A stretch of 64,000 bases of DNA from assembly GCA_020444045.1 (NCBI GenBank), contig JAHLLS010000018.1, forward strand, positions 56,123 through 120,122, in the 5' to 3' direction. This document shows, piece by piece, positions 24,167-33,603 of this stretch; within the stretch, counting starts at the first letter, position 1; every line of letters starts with the position of its first letter. Position numbers and translations under genes: made by a program. The notes under the pieces are model-generated. The model ran no database searches and had not been told where the DNA came from. It worked only from the letters and a program-made list of their open reading frames with translations. The stretch comes from Deltaproteobacteria bacterium (GTDB lineage: Bacteria; Desulfobacterota; Desulfobacteria; Desulfobacterales; UBA5852).

Positions 24167-24320
24167 GGGGAACGTGTCTCAACAGGGCTTTCGAACGCGG
24201 GAAAAGCTTTTACTTCGGGGTTCATGGGGCCGCTGCGATGACGCCTGGGAAAGGTAATTTTTTTAACGCAGGCACCACCACATTGGTATCGTCCGCGGGA
24301 CTTGAATAAAGTATTGGCGT

Positions 24321-25862
24321 CTATCGAGGTGTTTCGTTTGACTGCTGGTCAACGATTAACGGTCGTTGGAGCATTTGTTCATAAAGCGCGATATATTGTC
24401 GGGCCGTTTCAGCATGTGTAAACTGAGCCATGCTCTGCTTCATGATCCGTTCGATCTGAGTGACTTTGACCGCTCGGGGTGAATCGTAAAAAGCCATGGC
24501 TTTTTCGATGGCCCAATAAAGGCCTTGTGCGTCAAATATATCGAAAAGAAACCCGTTACCGGTATTTTGATCCACATCCAATGGGGTGATGGTATCATGA
24601 ATCCCACCGGTATTATGAGCGATGGGCAGCGACCCGTATATCGGTGCTATCATTTGCGGAAGGCCGCACGGCTCAAACGAAGAGGGCATGAGGATGAAAT
24701 CGGAAGCCGCGTATGCCAGGTGTTCCAATTGCTCGTTGAAATTGCAGACGGCAGTTCGTTTCTCGATCCCATGAAAGGTGACGATATCACGGAATACAGA
24801 CTGATGCCCACCATCGGCGACAAAGACGACTTGCAGATTCTTTTCCCACCACCTGGAAATCACTTCATAAAAGATGTCTGCCAGCAGCTGGCATCCTTTT
24901 TGGACCGGATCCAATCGAGAAGGCCAGAAAAAAAGGGGTGCCGCGGCATCTTCGGTTAAGCCCAGGTTGCGTTGTAAAAAACACTTGTTTTCCTGTTTGG
25001 CTCCGGAATGATCCCCGGGGCCATAACATACTTTCAAGTCACGATCGGTCTGTGGGTTAAAGGCAGGGTCCGGTGCATTCAGGATACCCGTTGCGCAATT
25101 TGCGTTGTATTTGTTGATGATTTCCCGACGCAGATAAGACTTGATGAAACTGTGGCGTCCCTCAACAATTTCCGAAAGAAAATTGGGGCTGACCGTGTTA
25201 ATAAAATGGGCTGCAAAAACACCCGTGGTCAAAAAATCCACTGGATTTTGATCGCGTGTGAATTCATAATCAAAGGCCATGTTTTTATAATAAAGGTGTT
25301 GCCAAAAGAAGGCGGCGTCGATTCCGCGATCTTCGATATGTGCCAGGGAGCATTCAACCGTATGGATATTGTGGATCGTAAATAGACAGGGAATTCCCAT
25401 CTGGCGCGCCATGGCAGGAATCAATCCCGTCATCCAATCGTTGCAATGAATCAGGTCCGGCTCAACGATCGGAACAATGTGGTTCATTACCTCCCGCACG
25501 AAAGCGAGCGCCATCTTGAGGTTGTCCTCACCCTGGCTGGAATAGACCTGATTGAGATAAAAAAAAGCCCGATCCTCTGCCAGGTGTATCCGGTCATCAG
25601 GCATTTTGCGTTTAATACGCTGCAATTCTTTTTTAAGTAAGGGAGAGACGCGATCACTGAAAATCCTGCGGTAGTCAGGTATGGCAACATGGACGTCCGC
25701 GCCCTGATCAAAAAGAGCGGTGACCAGCGCGGCCGATACATCTGCCAGCCCACCGGCTTTGGCCGTGAAGTAGGTCGCCAGATTACCCATGCGGTCCGGC
25801 AGATAGGTGACTTCGGGGGTGATAATTAATATTCTTGGATTGTTGCGTGTTTTTTCTGTCAT
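24321..25862 (-). CDS. glgA: Glycogen/starch synthase, GT5 family (second copy)
   Basis: 513 aa. GT5 features: N-terminal ADP-glucose site in the form KAGGLADVSAALV (usual KTGGL), DLIHCNDWMTGLIPAM, FTIHNIH, and the C-terminal acceptor/ADP site (ILMPSSFEPCGLPQMIAPIYGSLPIAHNTGGIHDTI). It adds glucose from a nucleotide sugar to alpha-1,4-glucan. It is clearly diverged from the GlgA at 32158-33603, which has the standard KTGGLADV. It follows amylosucrase by 53 bp and may form a sub-operon with it. Last gene of the carbohydrate cluster. Confidence 0.88.
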   Translation of the reverse strand: MTEKTRNNPRILIITPEVTYLPDRMGNLATYFTAKAGGLADVSAALVTALFDQGADVHVAIPDYRRIFSDRVSPLLKKELQRIKRKMPDDRIHLAEDRAFFYLNQVYSSQGEDNLKMALAFVREVMNHIVPIVEPDLIHCNDWMTGLIPAMARQMGIPCLFTIHNIHTVECSLAHIEDRGIDAAFFWQHLYYKNMAFDYEFTRDQNPVDFLTTGVFAAHFINTVSPNFLSEIVEGRHSFIKSYLRREIINKYNANCATGILNAPDPAFNPQTDRDLKVCYGPGDHSGAKQENKCFLQRNLGLTEDAAAPLFFWPSRLDPVQKGCQLLADIFYEVISRWWEKNLQVVFVADGGHQSVFRDIVTFHGIEKRTAVCNFNEQLEHLAYAASDFILMPSSFEPCGLPQMIAPIYGSLPIAHNTGGIHDTITPLDVDQNTGNGFLFDIFDAQGLYWAIEKAMAFYDSPRAVKVTQIERIMKQSMAQFTHAETARQYIALYEQMLQRPLIVDQQSNETPR

Positions 25863-25915
25863 TTGTCAGCTCCAATGTTGAGCCACCCATCCGCCGACCT
25901 CTTTCCGAGGTCCTT

Positions 25916-27874
25916 CTACTGGCCGGAAATATCAATCCACATATAACGATATGCATCTATCTCAAGGTTCTCTCCGGCGGGTATCGTTCGTTGGGTGAAG
26001 ATTTCTTGGGCGTCACGCCTCATGCCCGATGCTTTGAGCTTTCCAGCCCTCATCACCTGCGCGTATTCAGAAAAATTATTGATAATCAGCAAACGCTGAT
26101 CCCCACCATCTCGAATATAGGCGAACAGGTGGGGGTTGCCGGTATCGGCCAGTTCCATGCCACCATTTCTAAGCGCCGGTGATTGTTTGCGTAGTTTGAA
26201 GAGCTTGACCATCTCGTGGAAAAATCGCCACTCCAGGGTGTCCGTATGCGCAAGGTCCTCGCCGGCTTCCCATCTTTTTCTGGATCGGTGTACCCAGCGG
26301 CTGTCATTGGCTTTGAGCGGATCGGAAAGAAATGTATAATCATTCAATACCCCATATTCATCACCGGCATACAGCAACGGGATGCCGCCGATGCTCACCT
26401 GGATGTTGCGCAGCAAATTGATCCGACGTACCGCCAGTTCGATCATGTAGTTGTCCTGTTTCTCAAGGGCCTCTTCGAGTCCGGCCAGGGATGACAACGT
26501 GCCGGATATGCGCAGATCACCGTTGTCCGGATTGAATTGAAACGGTACACCTTTAGAGAAAGATCCCGGGTGTTTGCCGGTATAGAAATCATTCAGAAAT
26601 TTTCGGTGCCCTTGGGCATCGATGCCCATCTGCCACGCATCTTCATCGTCAAAAGTCCATCCGATGTCGTCGTGACAACGCAGGTAGTTGACCCATGCAC
26701 AGCCATGAGGCAGCCGCTCCCTGTGGTGTATGGAGTGCTCCAGCAGTTTCACCTCCCGTGTTGCCAAGGCTTCCCAGAGCAAGGCCATCAGCAGGGGGTT
26801 GTAGGACAATTGACACTCTTCCGGGTGAACGTACTTGATCACGTCATCGGGATGAACAATGGCTTCGGATTTGAAAAGCATGGCCGGGGCAACGATCCTG
26901 ACCATGGCGTTAAAGGCCCGAATAAGGGTATGGGCTTCAGGTTGGTTCTCGCAAGTGGTGCCCAGTCGCTTCCAGATAAATGCCACGGCATCCAGGCGTA
27001 AAACCTCGACGCCCTGGTTGGCCAGAAACAACATCTCTTCCGCCATGGCCTGAAACACAGCCGGATTGCTATAGTTCAAGTCCCACTGGTAGCTGTTGAA
27101 GGTGGTCCACACCCAGCGCTGCAGTTCGTCGTTCCAGGTAAAACTGCCTTTGCGCACGGTAGGGAAAATGTCCCGTAAATGCTCCTGGAATCGATCGACC
27201 AGGGTGCGATCCGTGAAGGTGAAATAATAATTCAAGAACTCCGGATCGCCGGTCTTGGCATTTTGCGCCCATGCATGTTCGTCGGATGTATGGTTGAGCA
27301 CGAAATCCAAAACCAAGCTTATTCCCCGCTTACGGAGCTCGGCAGCCAGCTGGAAAAGGTCTTCCATGGTTCCAAGGTCCGGGTTGACGGCTCGGTAGTC
27401 GTTCACCGCATAGCCACCGTCATTTTCCCCGCGGGGAACCGAAAATATGGGCATCAGATGCAGATAGGTCACCCCCAGCTTTTCAAAATAAGGGATATGA
27501 TTGCGCAGCCCTGATAGATTGTCGCTGAACAGATCCACATATAATACGATACCGACCACCTCTTCGGAAAGGAACCAGAGGGGATCGGCCTCGCGCTGCT
27601 CATCGAGCTGATGCATCGTCTCAGGGCGATCTATCCAGTAGCGGATGAGTATGTCGAGAACCTGTTCCAGGGTATAAAAGAAATCGTACTGCCACCCGTA
27701 AAGCTCGTGCAGGTACATGAACAAGCGCTCCCACTCGCGGTTGAGGCGGTTATAGAAAAGGTTCCACCGCACAGGGATATCGGCAAGCGCCTTTTCATAT
27801 CTGGCTTCAAGGCGTGGCAACAGTCTGTCCAAGGAATTTCGAGCAGCTTCCCTGCGCCACTCTGGCCTATCCAT
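25916..27874 (-). CDS. Amylosucrase (GH13)
   Basis: 652 aa, matching amylosucrase along its length: the helical N-domain of ~95 residues, then LYVDLFSDNLSGLRNHIPYFEKLGVTYLHLMP and DGGYAVNDYRAVNP. The catalytic triad is present: nucleophile Asp295 (VLRLDAVAF), acid/base Glu337 (FKSEAIVHP) and the transition-state Asp of RCHDDIGW (~402). NHTSDEHAWA and WDLNYSNP are diagnostic of the subfamily. The enzyme transfers glucose from sucrose to alpha-1,4-glucan and releases fructose, so it could extend glycogen without ADP-glucose. Strong ribosome-binding site (AAAAGGAGG, 5 nt). No sucrose transporter or synthase is nearby, so the sucrose source is unclear. Confidence 0.93.
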   Translation of the reverse strand: MDRPEWRREAARNSLDRLLPRLEARYEKALADIPVRWNLFYNRLNREWERLFMYLHELYGWQYDFFYTLEQVLDILIRYWIDRPETMHQLDEQREADPLWFLSEEVVGIVLYVDLFSDNLSGLRNHIPYFEKLGVTYLHLMPIFSVPRGENDGGYAVNDYRAVNPDLGTMEDLFQLAAELRKRGISLVLDFVLNHTSDEHAWAQNAKTGDPEFLNYYFTFTDRTLVDRFQEHLRDIFPTVRKGSFTWNDELQRWVWTTFNSYQWDLNYSNPAVFQAMAEEMLFLANQGVEVLRLDAVAFIWKRLGTTCENQPEAHTLIRAFNAMVRIVAPAMLFKSEAIVHPDDVIKYVHPEECQLSYNPLLMALLWEALATREVKLLEHSIHHRERLPHGCAWVNYLRCHDDIGWTFDDEDAWQMGIDAQGHRKFLNDFYTGKHPGSFSKGVPFQFNPDNGDLRISGTLSSLAGLEEALEKQDNYMIELAVRRINLLRNIQVSIGGIPLLYAGDEYGVLNDYTFLSDPLKANDSRWVHRSRKRWEAGEDLAHTDTLEWRFFHEMVKLFKLRKQSPALRNGGMELADTGNPHLFAYIRDGGDQRLLIINNFSEYAQVMRAGKLKASGMRRDAQEIFTQRTIPAGENLEIDAYRYMWIDISGQ

Positions 27875-28367
27875 GCAACCTCCTTTTACACACCGGACGA
27901 AGATGACCGATCATGCATGCTACCGGCTATCAAAAGGTTTAGCAATGGGGTTGAAGCTGTATTTGTTGGATGCGAGAAATAAGATCGATATGCTTCAGTG
28001 TAGGATAGATCACCAATATTGAATCTGTAAGCGCTTGAAAACCGACTTCTCAAGCTGCACTTTACCGTTACAGCCTTTATAAATATTCGGATCCACCGCA
28101 GCGCTGCCAGATCCTCAACAGTAAAAAGCAGTCGCAGAAAACCAAATGAAGGCCGAAAAGGTTTTCCGGGGCAATGGGATCGGTGTCCGGCTCGGCAAAC
28201 TTTGAGAATAGTGTCCGTAAAGGTAAGTTTATGCTTTGGAACCGACATCTCAATGTTGTCACGGATTAGTCTGAATTATCCCAGATATATCTAACTCGTC
28301 GGGCGACATTTAAAGTTGATATAGGCTTGCGTAATCTCATTTGAATGTATTTTCACGCCGAAAACCT
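27875..28367. other. 493-bp gap upstream of amylosucrase, probable promoter region
   Basis: The largest gap inside the carbohydrate cluster, between the branching-enzyme stop and amylosucrase start (both minus). Two short overlapping frames on the minus strand look neither conserved nor codon-biased, and I do not call a gene. It contains the operator-like site at 28026. No convincing -35/-10 pair was identified. Confidence 0.45.
28026..28039. promoter_or_regulatory. Imperfect LacI/GalR-type operator upstream of amylosucrase-glgA
   Basis: TGTAAGCGCTTGAA; read on the minus strand it fits 12 of 14 positions of TGWAANCGNTNWCA, the consensus that the two TGTAATCGATTACA sites near the LacI gene match fully. 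It lies about 150 bp before the amylosucrase start. Confidence 0.35.
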
Positions 28368-30404
28368 TTAAGGACAGTCTTTTGGTATCGGCTGGAGAAC
28401 AATACCTGTTCGATTGGGCATATAAATATGTAACGATGGCCGCCCAGCTGAATGTAACGCGTTTGTCTGCGTAATATGTTCCTGGTTCGGAACCAGGCGC
28501 TCGTGGCCACCGAATTCTACGGCATCGCTGTCCAAAATCATCTGATATCTACCATCCTCCACCATAATCGGGTAGTCACTGTAGGATTGCGTTGGATGAA
28601 AGTTAAAAGCAAATACAAGACCAGCACGTTCAAAAACAATGGTCTTGTCCCCCGAATGCTCAGATAACAAACGAATGTTAGAATGCTCCAGCAGCTTAGC
28701 TTTCCTAACCAGCCGGAGCATGGCCTTGTCAAAGTCGTATAAGAATCGATACTTCAGATGGGAATCATCCACAAGGCGCCACTGACGCCGGGCGTGGTGG
28801 TATGACCAGTCGTTGCCTTGACGGGGAAAATCAATCCACTCCGGGTGCCCGAATTCGTTGCCCATAAAATTCAGATACCCGTTGGCGGCGGTGGCCAGTG
28901 TTATCAATCGGATCATTTTATGCAGCGCCAGGCCCCTGTCAACCGTCAGATTGTCGTCGTCAATCGACATGTGCGCATACATCTCGGCATCGATGAGACG
29001 AAAGATGATAGTCTTGTCCCCGACCAGGGCCTGATCGTGGGACTCGGCATAGCTGATGGTCTTTTCTTCTTCACGGCGGTTGGTCAGTTCGTGCCAGAGG
29101 CCGCCCATATGCCACTCGTCGTCTCTGGTATCTTTTAGCAGTTTAATCCAGTAGTCCGGCACCCCCATGGCAAAGCGGTAGTCAAACCCGCATCCTCCGT
29201 CGGATGCAGGCAGGGCCAAGCCGGGCATGCCGCTGATATCCTCGGCAATGGTTATCGCATCTGAGCGGACGGCGTGAACCACCTTGTTGGCCAAGGTCAG
29301 ATAAATCAGTGCGTCCTCATCCACGTTCGCGTTGAAATAATCAGCGTAGGAAGTGAAAGCCGTGCCCAAACCATGGTGGGTGTAGAGCATACTGGTAATA
29401 CCGTCGAAGCGAAATCCATCCACCTTGAATTCATCCAGCCAATAGCGGCAGTTGGACAGCAGAAAATGAATTACCGGCAGCTTGCCATAATCAAAACAAC
29501 GCGAATCCCAGGCGACATGGTCTCCACGAGGGCCGTCGTGGAAATAGAGGTGGGGCGTCCCATCAAAATGGCTGAGCCCTTCCACTTGGTTGGAGACCGC
29601 GTGAGAATGGACGATGTCAATGATCACAGCCACACCGGCAGCATGGGCATTGTCGATTAAAGCCTTGAAATCTTCGGGGGTACCGAAGCGTGATGAGGCG
29701 GCGAAAAAGCTGGAAACGTGGTAACCGAAGCTGCCGTAGTAGGGGTGCTCAGGAATGGCCATCAGCTGAAGCGTGTTATAGCCCGAAGCAACGATGCGGG
29801 GTATGATGTTGTCTAAAAATTCCCTGTATGTCCCCACCTTGGCCGCGTCCTGGGCCATCCCGACATGGGCCTCGTAGACCAAGACAGCCTCATCACGACG
29901 CCTGAAAGCAGGATGCTGCCATTGGTACGGAACGGTTGGCCGCCATACCTGGGCATTGAAAATAAGGGTGTCGGCATCTTGAACCACCCGCCGGGCATAG
30001 GCGGGGATCCGGTCACCGCTGCCCCCCGACCAATGCATACGAAGGCGATACAGATCGCCGTGGTCCATTGTCTCTGAATCCAGGCGGATTTCCCATACCC
30101 CCTGGTCGTTTATCCGTTCGAGGGCAAACGCTTTTTTCTCCTGCCAGTCGGTTATATCCCCAATGATATAAATGGCTGTCGCGTTAGGTGCCCATTCTCT
30201 GAAAATCCATTGATTGTTTTTAAAATGCAGCCCAAAGTACTCATGACCGGATGCAAAGTCTTCCAGAGACATCTCACCTTGGGTGAGCCACGCTTCTGTT
30301 TCATGGGTTTTTTGAATCCTTCGCAGCAAGGCATTCTCGTAGGGCTTGAGATAGGGATCGCTGGCGAGCAATTTTGTAACTAAGTCAGCAGGCGAAGGTT
30401 GCAT
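28368..30404 (-). CDS. glgB: 1,4-alpha-glucan branching enzyme, eukaryote-type (GH13_8-like)
   Basis: 678 aa with an N-terminal carbohydrate-binding/CBM48 region (~55-155; HYFG-like start, REWAPNATAIYIIGDITDW) and a GH13 barrel. Catalytic residues: Asp334 (VDGFRFDGITSMLY), Glu388 (TIAEDISGMP), Asp457 (AESHDQALVGD). The text is closer to fungal/animal GBE1 than to E. coli GlgB: VYEAHVGMAQDAAKVGTYREF, NTLQLMAIPEHPYYGSFGYHV, FAASSRFGTPEDFKALID, YLNFMGNEFGHPEWIDFPRQGN. It makes alpha-1,6 branches in glycogen. It follows pgm by 24 bp. Confidence 0.93.
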   Translation of the reverse strand: MQPSPADLVTKLLASDPYLKPYENALLRRIQKTHETEAWLTQGEMSLEDFASGHEYFGLHFKNNQWIFREWAPNATAIYIIGDITDWQEKKAFALERINDQGVWEIRLDSETMDHGDLYRLRMHWSGGSGDRIPAYARRVVQDADTLIFNAQVWRPTVPYQWQHPAFRRRDEAVLVYEAHVGMAQDAAKVGTYREFLDNIIPRIVASGYNTLQLMAIPEHPYYGSFGYHVSSFFAASSRFGTPEDFKALIDNAHAAGVAVIIDIVHSHAVSNQVEGLSHFDGTPHLYFHDGPRGDHVAWDSRCFDYGKLPVIHFLLSNCRYWLDEFKVDGFRFDGITSMLYTHHGLGTAFTSYADYFNANVDEDALIYLTLANKVVHAVRSDAITIAEDISGMPGLALPASDGGCGFDYRFAMGVPDYWIKLLKDTRDDEWHMGGLWHELTNRREEEKTISYAESHDQALVGDKTIIFRLIDAEMYAHMSIDDDNLTVDRGLALHKMIRLITLATAANGYLNFMGNEFGHPEWIDFPRQGNDWSYHHARRQWRLVDDSHLKYRFLYDFDKAMLRLVRKAKLLEHSNIRLLSEHSGDKTIVFERAGLVFAFNFHPTQSYSDYPIMVEDGRYQMILDSDAVEFGGHERLVPNQEHITQTNALHSAGRPSLHIYMPNRTGIVLQPIPKDCP

Positions 30405-30428
30405 TGGCGTTACCCCCTTTTAACGGTT

Positions 30429-32081
30429 CTAAGCACCGGCTTCCTGAAAAGCCTCGCTGACAATGGCCTGAGCCTCTTGCTGAATGCTCTGCAGATGCGT
30501 CTTGCCTTTGAAACTTTCCGCATAAATTTTATAAATCTCTTCGGTGCCGGATGGCCGGGCGGCGAACCACCCATTTTCGGTGACCACCTTTAATCCTCCC
30601 AAAGGGGCCTGATTGCCTGGGGCTCTCGTATGTTTGGCGACGATCGGCTCTCCCGCCAATTCCTTGGCGGTGATCGTTTCAGCTGAAAGTTGGGTTAAAA
30701 CGGCCTTTTGTTCAACGGTGGCCGGGGCATCGATGCGCTCGTAAACCGAAGAACCAAATTGTTCCTCGAGTGACGTGTATATTTCCCCCGGATCCCTGCC
30801 GGTTTTGGCCATAATCTCAGCAGCCAGAAGATTCATGATGATGCCATCCTTGTCTGTGGTCCACACTTTGCCATTGCGGCGCAGGAAGGAGGCCCCGGCA
30901 CTCTCTTCACCGCCGAACCCATACGCACCACTTTTTAGGCCTTCCACAAACCATTTAAAGCCCACAGGGACCTCGGAAAGCTTTTTACCCAGATGCGCCG
31001 CCACCCGATCGATCATCGAGGTGGACACCAGTGTTTTACCCACGGCGGCCGATGGCCCCCAGGCGGGTCTGTTTTGAAACAGATACCAGATCGCTACCGC
31101 CAGATAATGATTTGGATTGAGCAATCCGGCGCTTTTCGTGACAATCCCGTGGCGATCGCCATCCGGATCATTGCCGAAAGCAATGTCAAATTTGTCTTTG
31201 AGCTTGATCAACCCTTGCATGGCAAAGGGTGAAGAACAGTCCATGCGAATCTTACCGTCCTTGTCCAGGGTCATGAAAGAAAAGGTTGGATCAACGACCG
31301 GGTTGACGATTTCAAGAGAAAGACCATAGTGCTCGGCAATGGGCGTCCAATAATCTACGGCAGCCCCACCCATGGGGTCCACGCCGAGTTTGAGCCCTGA
31401 TGCGGCCAGCATCTCCATGTCGACCACGTTGGCAAGATCGGCCACATAGGGGGTTACATAGTCATATTCGTGGGTCGTTGCGGCCTTAAGGGCCTTTTCA
31501 AAAGGCATCCGTTTGACGCGATCACACCCTTTGGCAAGTATCGCATTGGCTCTGTCGGCGATGCGCTGGGTGATGTCATTGCCCGCCGGTCCCCCATGGG
31601 GCGGATTGTATTTGAATCCGCCATCTTCAGGCGGATTGTGCGAGGGGGTGATGACGACACCGTCGGCAAGGCCTTTTCGCCTATTTTGATTGGTGGTCAG
31701 GATGGCATGCGAGATGACCGGCGTCGGGGTGTAGCCAAGCCCCTTCGGGATCATCACAGTTACACCGGCCGCGGCAAAAACTTCAAGGGCGCTCGCCCGG
31801 GCTGGTTCTGACAGGGCATGGGTATCCATTCCCAGGAAAAGCGGGCCGTCGATATCTTGGGAAGATCGATATTCGCAAAGCGCCAGACTGATCGCCAGGA
31901 TGTGGTCTTCATTGAAACTGTGTTTCAGAGACGACCCCCGATGACCCGAGGTTCCGAAAACCACTTGCTGACCTGTTTCCGTAATATCCGGCTGGTGGGT
32001 GTAATAGGCGGATACGATTCGGGGAATGTTGGCCAGCATGGATTGAGGCGCTGATTGACCGGCAAGTTCGTGGATTTTCAT
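30429..32081 (-). CDS. pgm: Phosphoglucomutase (alpha-D-glucose-specific)
   Basis: 550 aa, similar in length and sequence to E. coli Pgm (546 aa). It starts [20 protein letters not shown]. Motifs: [28 protein letters not shown], the phosphoserine loop [14 protein letters not shown], the metal loop [22 protein letters not shown] and the phosphate-binding [16 protein letters not shown]. It interconverts glucose-1-P and glucose-6-P, linking hexose phosphates to ADP-glucose. AGGAGA precedes the ATG. It lies 76 bp downstream of glgA on the same strand. Confidence 0.96.
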   Translation of the reverse strand: MKIHELAGQSAPQSMLANIPRIVSAYYTHQPDITETGQQVVFGTSGHRGSSLKHSFNEDHILAISLALCEYRSSQDIDGPLFLGMDTHALSEPARASALEVFAAAGVTVMIPKGLGYTPTPVISHAILTTNQNRRKGLADGVVITPSHNPPEDGGFKYNPPHGGPAGNDITQRIADRANAILAKGCDRVKRMPFEKALKAATTHEYDYVTPYVADLANVVDMEMLAASGLKLGVDPMGGAAVDYWTPIAEHYGLSLEIVNPVVDPTFSFMTLDKDGKIRMDCSSPFAMQGLIKLKDKFDIAFGNDPDGDRHGIVTKSAGLLNPNHYLAVAIWYLFQNRPAWGPSAAVGKTLVSTSMIDRVAAHLGKKLSEVPVGFKWFVEGLKSGAYGFGGEESAGASFLRRNGKVWTTDKDGIIMNLLAAEIMAKTGRDPGEIYTSLEEQFGSSVYERIDAPATVEQKAVLTQLSAETITAKELAGEPIVAKHTRAPGNQAPLGGLKVVTENGWFAARPSGTEEIYKIYAESFKGKTHLQSIQQEAQAIVSEAFQEAGA

Positions 32082-32157
32082 AGCGAATCTCTCCTGTACA
32101 CTTCAAATTTGAATATAGCATTTCGCCATCGTTTACCTGTACGACCAACTCCCAGAA

Positions 32158-33603
32158 TTATCCCGATTTACCCAACACTTTGTTGTAAACGGTAAGATAT
32201 TTTTCAGCCGATTTTTCCCAGGAATAATCCTGACCCATGGCCGTGATCATCATCTGTTTCCACATCTCGGGTTGGTCACGGTAGGTATCAACGGCGCGTC
32301 GTACTGAATCAAAGAAAAAGGATGGTTTGAAGTCATAAAAGGTAAATCCGTTGGCACCGTCCTGGATGGTGTCGGCCAGACCGCCGGTCAGACGGACGAT
32401 GGGCAGGGTACCGTATTTCAGGCTATAAATTTGATTCAATCCGCAGGGTTCAAACAGAGAGGGCATAAGAAACATATCGGCACCAGCCTCAATTTTATGG
32501 GCTAATTGATTGTTGTAGCCGATATAGATCCCAACTTGGTCTGGGTAGCTGCGCCGCAGCCATTCAAAAAAATTGTGATAACTGGGGTCCCCTGAACCGA
32601 GCACGATCATCTGGGTATCGAGTTTGAGAATTTGTTCGGCGCACTCGGTGATCAGATCGATTCCTTTTTGTTCCACCAAGCGGGTGATCATGCCGATCAA
32701 GGGCACATTGTCTCTGTTCGGCAGACCATATTCCCTCTGTAATCGGTCTTTTATCTGGTACTTACCGGAATGATTGTCGGCTGAATAGTGGATGCCATAA
32801 GTATGGGGGTCGGTTTCAGGGTTCCATTCCTGGTAATCCACCCCATTGAGAATTCCGAACAGATTGTCTTTCTGACGCTGCAAAATATCCTGCAGCCCGA
32901 ACCCAAAGTCTGTCGTCTGGATCTCCCGGGCGTAGGTTTCACTCACCGTGGTCACCGCGTCGGATAGATGAATGGTGCTTTTGGTCAGGTTGATCTGGCC
33001 GTAGAATTCAAAATCATTGCGATAGTAGCTGCGGGGTAAAGAGAGAATGGGCCAGTGGTCTTCTGGAAAGCGGCCCTGATAAGAGATATTGTGGATGGTA
33101 TACACTAACTTTGGCAGCGGCTGAAAAAATGGGTCCCGACGGTAGGCCCCATAAGTGGACTTGAGTATGGCCGGCAGCACGGCGGTCTGCCAGTCATTGC
33201 AGTGGATCACATCGGGAAGAAAGTCAATGGCCTTGCAGCACTCCAACGTGGCTTTGCAAAAAAAGACAAAACGTTCCAAGTTGTCCGGATAGTCCCCGTC
33301 ACCCAGGCCGTAGAGCCCCTCCCGATTGAAATAGGCATCGTTTTCAATAAAATAGGTGGGAACGGATCCATTTTGGGCGCGTAACAGCGTGGCGCCTTGG
33401 AGTCCGTTATGCATCTGGACGGTGAGGGAGGCCACAGGTTCCATGGCGAGGTTCTGTTCCGCTATGCTGAGATATTTGGGCATCACGGCGCAGATGTCGT
33501 TGCCCAGCGCCTTTAAAGCCTCGGGCAGGGCATGGGCCACATCGGCGAGCCCGCCGGTTTTGGCAAATGGGGTAATTTCGGGGGAGACAAATAAGATTTT
33601 CAT
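32158..33603 (-). CDS. glgA: Glycogen synthase, GT5 family (canonical copy)
   Basis: 481 aa. It begins MKILFVSPEITPFAKTGGLADVAHALPEAL, with the KTGGL ADP-glucose motif at residues 15-19. Further motifs are VIHCNDWQTAVLPAIL, YTIHNISYQGRFP, LIGMITRLVEQKG and the C-terminal FLMPSLFEPCGLNQIYSLKYGTLPIVRLTGGLADTI. It elongates alpha-1,4-glucan from ADP-glucose. Its ATG overlaps the fbp stop (ATGA), so the two are translationally coupled. Confidence 0.95.
   Translation of the reverse strand: MKILFVSPEITPFAKTGGLADVAHALPEALKALGNDICAVMPKYLSIAEQNLAMEPVASLTVQMHNGLQGATLLRAQNGSVPTYFIENDAYFNREGLYGLGDGDYPDNLERFVFFCKATLECCKAIDFLPDVIHCNDWQTAVLPAILKSTYGAYRRDPFFQPLPKLVYTIHNISYQGRFPEDHWPILSLPRSYYRNDFEFYGQINLTKSTIHLSDAVTTVSETYAREIQTTDFGFGLQDILQRQKDNLFGILNGVDYQEWNPETDPHTYGIHYSADNHSGKYQIKDRLQREYGLPNRDNVPLIGMITRLVEQKGIDLITECAEQILKLDTQMIVLGSGDPSYHNFFEWLRRSYPDQVGIYIGYNNQLAHKIEAGADMFLMPSLFEPCGLNQIYSLKYGTLPIVRLTGGLADTIQDGANGFTFYDFKPSFFFDSVRRAVDTYRDQPEMWKQMMITAMGQDYSWEKSAEKYLTVYNKVLGKSG

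Noticed and set aside
27886..28262. Two overlapping minus-strand frames in the gap upstream of amylosucrase, possibly a decayed gene
   Set aside because: No recognisable family in either frame, no clear ribosome-binding site, and the region is better explained as promoter/leader.
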